From an uncultured Prevotella sp. (lineage in GTDB: Bacteria > Bacteroidota > Bacteroidia > Bacteroidales > Bacteroidaceae): a stretch of 64,000 nucleotides of DNA. Below the pieces are notes generated by a model. The model had not been told where the DNA came from and made no database searches. It saw nothing but the letters and a program-made list of their open reading frames with translations. This document shows, one piece after another, positions 61,556 through 64,000 of the stretch (positions are counted from its first letter, which is position 1; every line of letters starts with the position of its first letter). The stretch lies in assembly GCA_937922435.1 (NCBI GenBank), contig CAKZVT010000003.1, forward strand, positions 50,108 through 114,107. Reading direction: 5' to 3'. Position numbers and translations under genes: made by a program.

Positions 61556-61690
61556 ACGGCCTTTCGCATTCCAAAAGGCCATGAATTACAATGCGAAAGG
61601 TCGTCTTTTAGCGTGTAAAAGACGGCCTTTTAGCGTGCCGTTTGCGGCCTTTCAGAACGCGAAAGGCCGCATCTTGTAAAACCGCAGGCA
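61556..61690. repeat. AAAGGCCGTCTTTT-family hairpin cluster 14
   Basis: The core hairpin is AAAGGTCGTCTTTTAGC - GTG - TAAAAGACGGCCTTTTAGC, with flanking single units (TACGGCCTTTCGC, AAAAGGCCATGAATTAC, TGCGGCCTTTCAG, AAAGGCCGCATCTTG). Confidence 0.82.
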
Positions 61691-61731
61691 TCAGGCTCAC
61701 GCCCTGCCGTGCGCAAAACGGGCTACGCCCC

Positions 61732-61770
61732 GCCGCTTATCGCTAAGGATAATGCGGCGGGGCGTAGCCT
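61732..61770 (-). terminator. Hairpin downstream of the broken secreted-protein gene
   Basis: GGCTACGCCCCGCCGC pairs exactly with GCGGCGGGGCGTAGCC; the loop is an AT-rich TTATCGCTAAGGATAAT. It lies 20 nt beyond the stop codon of the minus-strand gene. Confidence 0.65.
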
Positions 61771-61789
61771 GTATTAGGATGATTTGTGC

Positions 61790-63533
61790 TTATTTCATGA
61801 TTTTGACGCTTCGCGTTCCGTCGGCCGTCGTTGTCTTCTTGATGAATATTCCCTTGGTAGGATTGCTTACGCGGCGGCCTTGCAGGTCGTAATACTCCAC
61901 TTTGGCTGCCTCGTCCGTGGTTACGGAACTGATGCCCGTGCCGGGCACGTCGCTCCAGACTATATTGGAAACGTGCTCCTCGCCGCCTCCCATGTACACG
62001 CTTTGTACGCCCAGCCTGTATATGCCTTCATGGTAGAAGTAGAAGCCGCAGGTTGTGCCGCTGTGCATGAAGTCGTACATGTCGGTAAACTCATACGGCA
62101 CGTCGGTCATGTCTTCCGTAAGGTTTTTGTATTCTTCGGGGGTGAACACGAACGGAGCGGTCTCGTTGCCGTTGGTGTAAATGCGGTAATACATCTTGTC
62201 CGTGTTGATGAAGTTGCCGTCAACGTCCTCGCCGGGCAGCGTGAACGAGAAGTAGCCGCCCGAACCGTAGTTGCCTTGTATGGTGAGTATCGTCGGGTCG
62301 GCGGGTGTCGCCGCCACGTCGTGTATCTGCTGTATGCCAGGCGCGTCGAATGCTTCGACGTACCAAGGCTCTTCCGTTGAAATGTTGATGAGCATGGCCT
62401 CGTCGTCCGCGCTGGTGTAAGCCTGCTTGGCGTCGTCGTATTTCAGTGTCATTTCGTCGGTCAGGGTGTACAGCTCGCCGTAGTAAGTTACGCCGTTTTG
62501 GGTTTCCGTCCCGATGGTGTAAGTGCCTGGTATGAACCATACGTGGGCGTTGGCCAGCGGCCATGTGCCGAGGTATTGCCGCTTGAAAGTCCAGCTGCCG
62601 TCGCTCTCTACCTGGCCTTTTATCCATTGGTCAGGCAACCGGTCGGACGGGTTGTTCAGGTAAACCGTGCCGGGTTCGGATGGCGATGTGGCGTAGTGCA
62701 GCTTCTTGTCCATGTCTATTAGCTCGCCCGTGGTGGAGTTGACGTCCTTGTAAAGCAACACAGCGGAGTGCTCCTCGGCGTCGTCGGGCAGCACGGCTGG
62801 CTTGTCGCCTTCGGGCAGCGGCGCTATCGTTATGCACCCCGAGCCGTAGATAGCCCAGTTGCCGTCGGGGTCGGTCATGGCGAGCAGCTCTTTGGGCAGG
62901 CCCGTCTCGTCAAGCGTCATGTCGGCCTGTTGCAGCACGCCGTCCACGAAGGTGAACTTCATGTCGGTATTGTAGCCGCCGTCGCCGGTCTCTTCGGCGT
63001 CGTAATAATACGCCCCGTCGGGAGTCTGTTTAAGTATGAAGCGTGTGGCCCAGGCAAGGATGTGCGAGCCGTCGGGGTTCGCCTGGTCATAGAAAACTTG
63101 TGGGGTGTGGGCCGTGTAGGTGCCGTCGGCCTGCTTTTCGAGCTTGATGTAGCCGCCGGTCTTGTAGGTTGTGATGGGCTGGATGTAGATTGTGCCGTCG
63201 TCGCCGATGACGTATTCGCTGATGGCCGACGGATATTCAAGGATTTCCGGCGACCCCATGAAGTTGTTGATGCTGATGTCTGTGCGCAGAAGGTCTGTAA
63301 ACTTCTGACCTTCAGGCTCATAGATTATATCCTCGGCAGTGCCTGTGGGGGGTAAAAAGGCGTGCCGCCGCTCGTGGGGTGATGTTTACTGAAGCCTGTC
63401 GGCCGTTCTGCAACATGACTTGAACCGTCCGGCTGCCTTCGCCGGTAACGCTCTTGTACATTTGCCGCTCTTGTGCGGCTGCCGCCGACGACATCATGAA
63501 TGCCGCCGCCAGCGCGTAAAGAAGTCTTTTCAT
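61790..63533 (-). pseudogene. Secreted protein with Prevotella-type tail, +1 frameshift
   Basis: The 5' part (63533-63318) encodes a signal peptide and mature start (MKRLLYALAAAFMMSSAAAAQERQMYKS...VNITPRAAARLF). The 3' part (to 61790, about 500 residues) continues in the +1 frame from TGTAEDIIYEPEGQKF. Removing one base at the T5-A-C6 run (about 63347-63358) joins them into one 580-residue protein. The long part has repeated beta-rich segments with Y-I-x-P-I/G-D-G steps, no enzyme signature known to me, and ends in YYDLQGRRVSNPTKGIFIKK. A -7 box TATCTTTG at 63581-63588 shows transcription starts ahead of the signal peptide. Causes could be a true mutation, slippage-based phase variation, or a sequencing error. 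Confidence 0.75.
63346..63359 (-). other. Frameshift site (T5 A C6 tract)
   Basis: On the minus strand CTTTTTACCCCCCACAGG holds the junction of the two frames. One C (or T) fewer restores one continuous reading frame. Confidence 0.7.
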
Positions 63534-63580
63534 GAGATGATTTTTTTGGTTAATAACAAGTTTGATGGTAAATTCGGATA

Positions 63581-63588
63581 CAAAGATA
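63581..63588 (-). promoter_or_regulatory. Promoter -7 box of the broken gene
   Basis: TATCTTTG on the minus strand, 48 nt upstream of the signal-peptide ATG. Confidence 0.65.
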
Positions 63589-63814
63589 GTGAAAATAACG
63601 ACATATTAACTAAAATCATCTAAAAAATATCATTTTGTTGGAATTTTCCAAGAATAACTTGAAAATCATGTATCCGGCTTGTCTGCAAACACCCGTTCAA
63701 ATAGGGATTGCCATCGGCGGCTTGACCCGTTGGGGCATAATCGGGCGCGAAAGGTGGTTCATCTGCAAATCTGTTGGATGAAGTAAAAGCTCTATTAATG
63801 AAAGCACCCTGCTT

Positions 63815-63952
63815 TAATCCAGGCAGCCGGTAATTGTCATGCCGCACTCCGATGCGGCATCCAGAGAACATTATGTACTGCAAATGATGCAGGCTGCATA
63901 TACTGGATGCCGCATCGGAGTGCGGCATGACGATTACCGACCGCCTGGATTA
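63815..63952. repeat. Long dispersed palindrome, copy 3
   Basis: The arms 63815-63864 and 63903-63952 are 50-nt complements with about four mismatches. They start with TAATCCAGG and end with CCTGGATTA. The upstream flank (TTCATCTGCAAATCTGTTGGATG...TTAATGAAA) resembles that of copy 1 at the other end of the window. Confidence 0.92.
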
Positions 63953-64000
63953 TAATATGATGAATTCATTGACGGTAATGATTAAATAATGAACAAATGT

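Larger units (their letters stand above)
61252..61789. other. 540-bp gene-free stretch after the antitoxin
   Basis: It holds palindrome copy 2 (61336-61463), hairpin cluster 14 (61556-61690) and a CCCCGCCGCATTATCCTTAGCGATAA-like inverted repeat (about 61732-61770, GGCTACGCCCCGCCGC / GCGGCGGGGCGTAGCC) that is a likely terminator for the gene to the right. No toxin gene is visible. Confidence 0.7.
63534..64000. other. Right end of window: promoter and palindrome copy 3
   Basis: It contains the -7 box for the broken gene, AT-rich DNA, a TTCATCTGCAAATCTGTTGGATG unit (63750-63781) and palindrome copy 3. No gene is visible. Confidence 0.7.

Overview
The window looks like chromosomal DNA of a glycan-degrading Bacteroidales bacterium, most likely Prevotellaceae or a close relative. 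The evidence is a SusC/SusD pair, BACON-domain and lipobox proteins, many promoters of the Bacteroidetes type (TAnnTTTG -7 box), AraC regulators and the short C-terminal tail (Y-D/T-L/I-x-G-x-x-V...G-I-Y/F-I) common on Prevotella secreted proteins. Most genes are GC-rich, but several surface proteins switch to AT-richer codon use part-way through. The genus cannot be fixed from this window.

Region 1 (0.5-33 kb) is a large polysaccharide utilization locus (PUL). A first plus-strand run encodes GH2, a duplicated beta-helix (pectate-lyase-3/GH55-like) protein with a discoidin domain, a GH71/99-like enzyme and a GH43. A minus-strand gene follows for an unusual membrane-spanning regulator: a periplasmic Kelch-type sensor, one TM helix, and a cytoplasmic winged helix with a BTAD/SARP-like part. 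Divergent from it are GH92, SusC, SusD, a GH99-like lipoprotein and a BACON/LRR surface lipoprotein, then GH43-CBM6, a DUF1080-GH2 fusion and a beta-helix secreted protein. GH92, GH99-like and GH43 together suggest an alpha-mannose-containing target (fungal mannan or galactomannan, or N-glycan); this is inference.

Region 2 (33-43.8 kb) is mostly housekeeping: tRNA-Gln, tyrS, yidD, rnpA, hemD, a DUF4271 protein, metK, a HEPN/MNT toxin-antitoxin-like pair, eno, a long RluA-type pseudouridine synthase and a Nudix hydrolase.

Region 3 (43.8-63.5 kb) is an accessory-looking stretch. It holds two paralogous AraC regulators, an acetyl-xylan-esterase-like enzyme, a secreted CMD-cupin protein, two unrecognised proteins, a DNA2-like helicase, an MFS exporter, a PL10 pectate lyase with a GYF_2/DUF4339 protein, NDH-2, kduI and kduD (pectin uronate catabolism fed by the lyase), an apparently orphan Phd/YefM-like antitoxin, and a secreted protein broken by a +1 frameshift at a six-C run.

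The most striking feature is the intergenic DNA. At least four families of small structured repeats fill nearly every gap: (a) hairpins built from AAAGGCCGTCTTTT and its complement, at 14 sites; (b) MITE-like elements with CACCCACCCCAACCCTCCC terminal inverted repeats, at about 8 sites; (c) three ~130-bp near-perfect palindromes; (d) a 69-nt promoter/hairpin module shared by two unrelated genes, with compensatory stem changes. One family-b element lies in frame inside the helicase gene, and another supplies the N-terminus of an AraC regulator.
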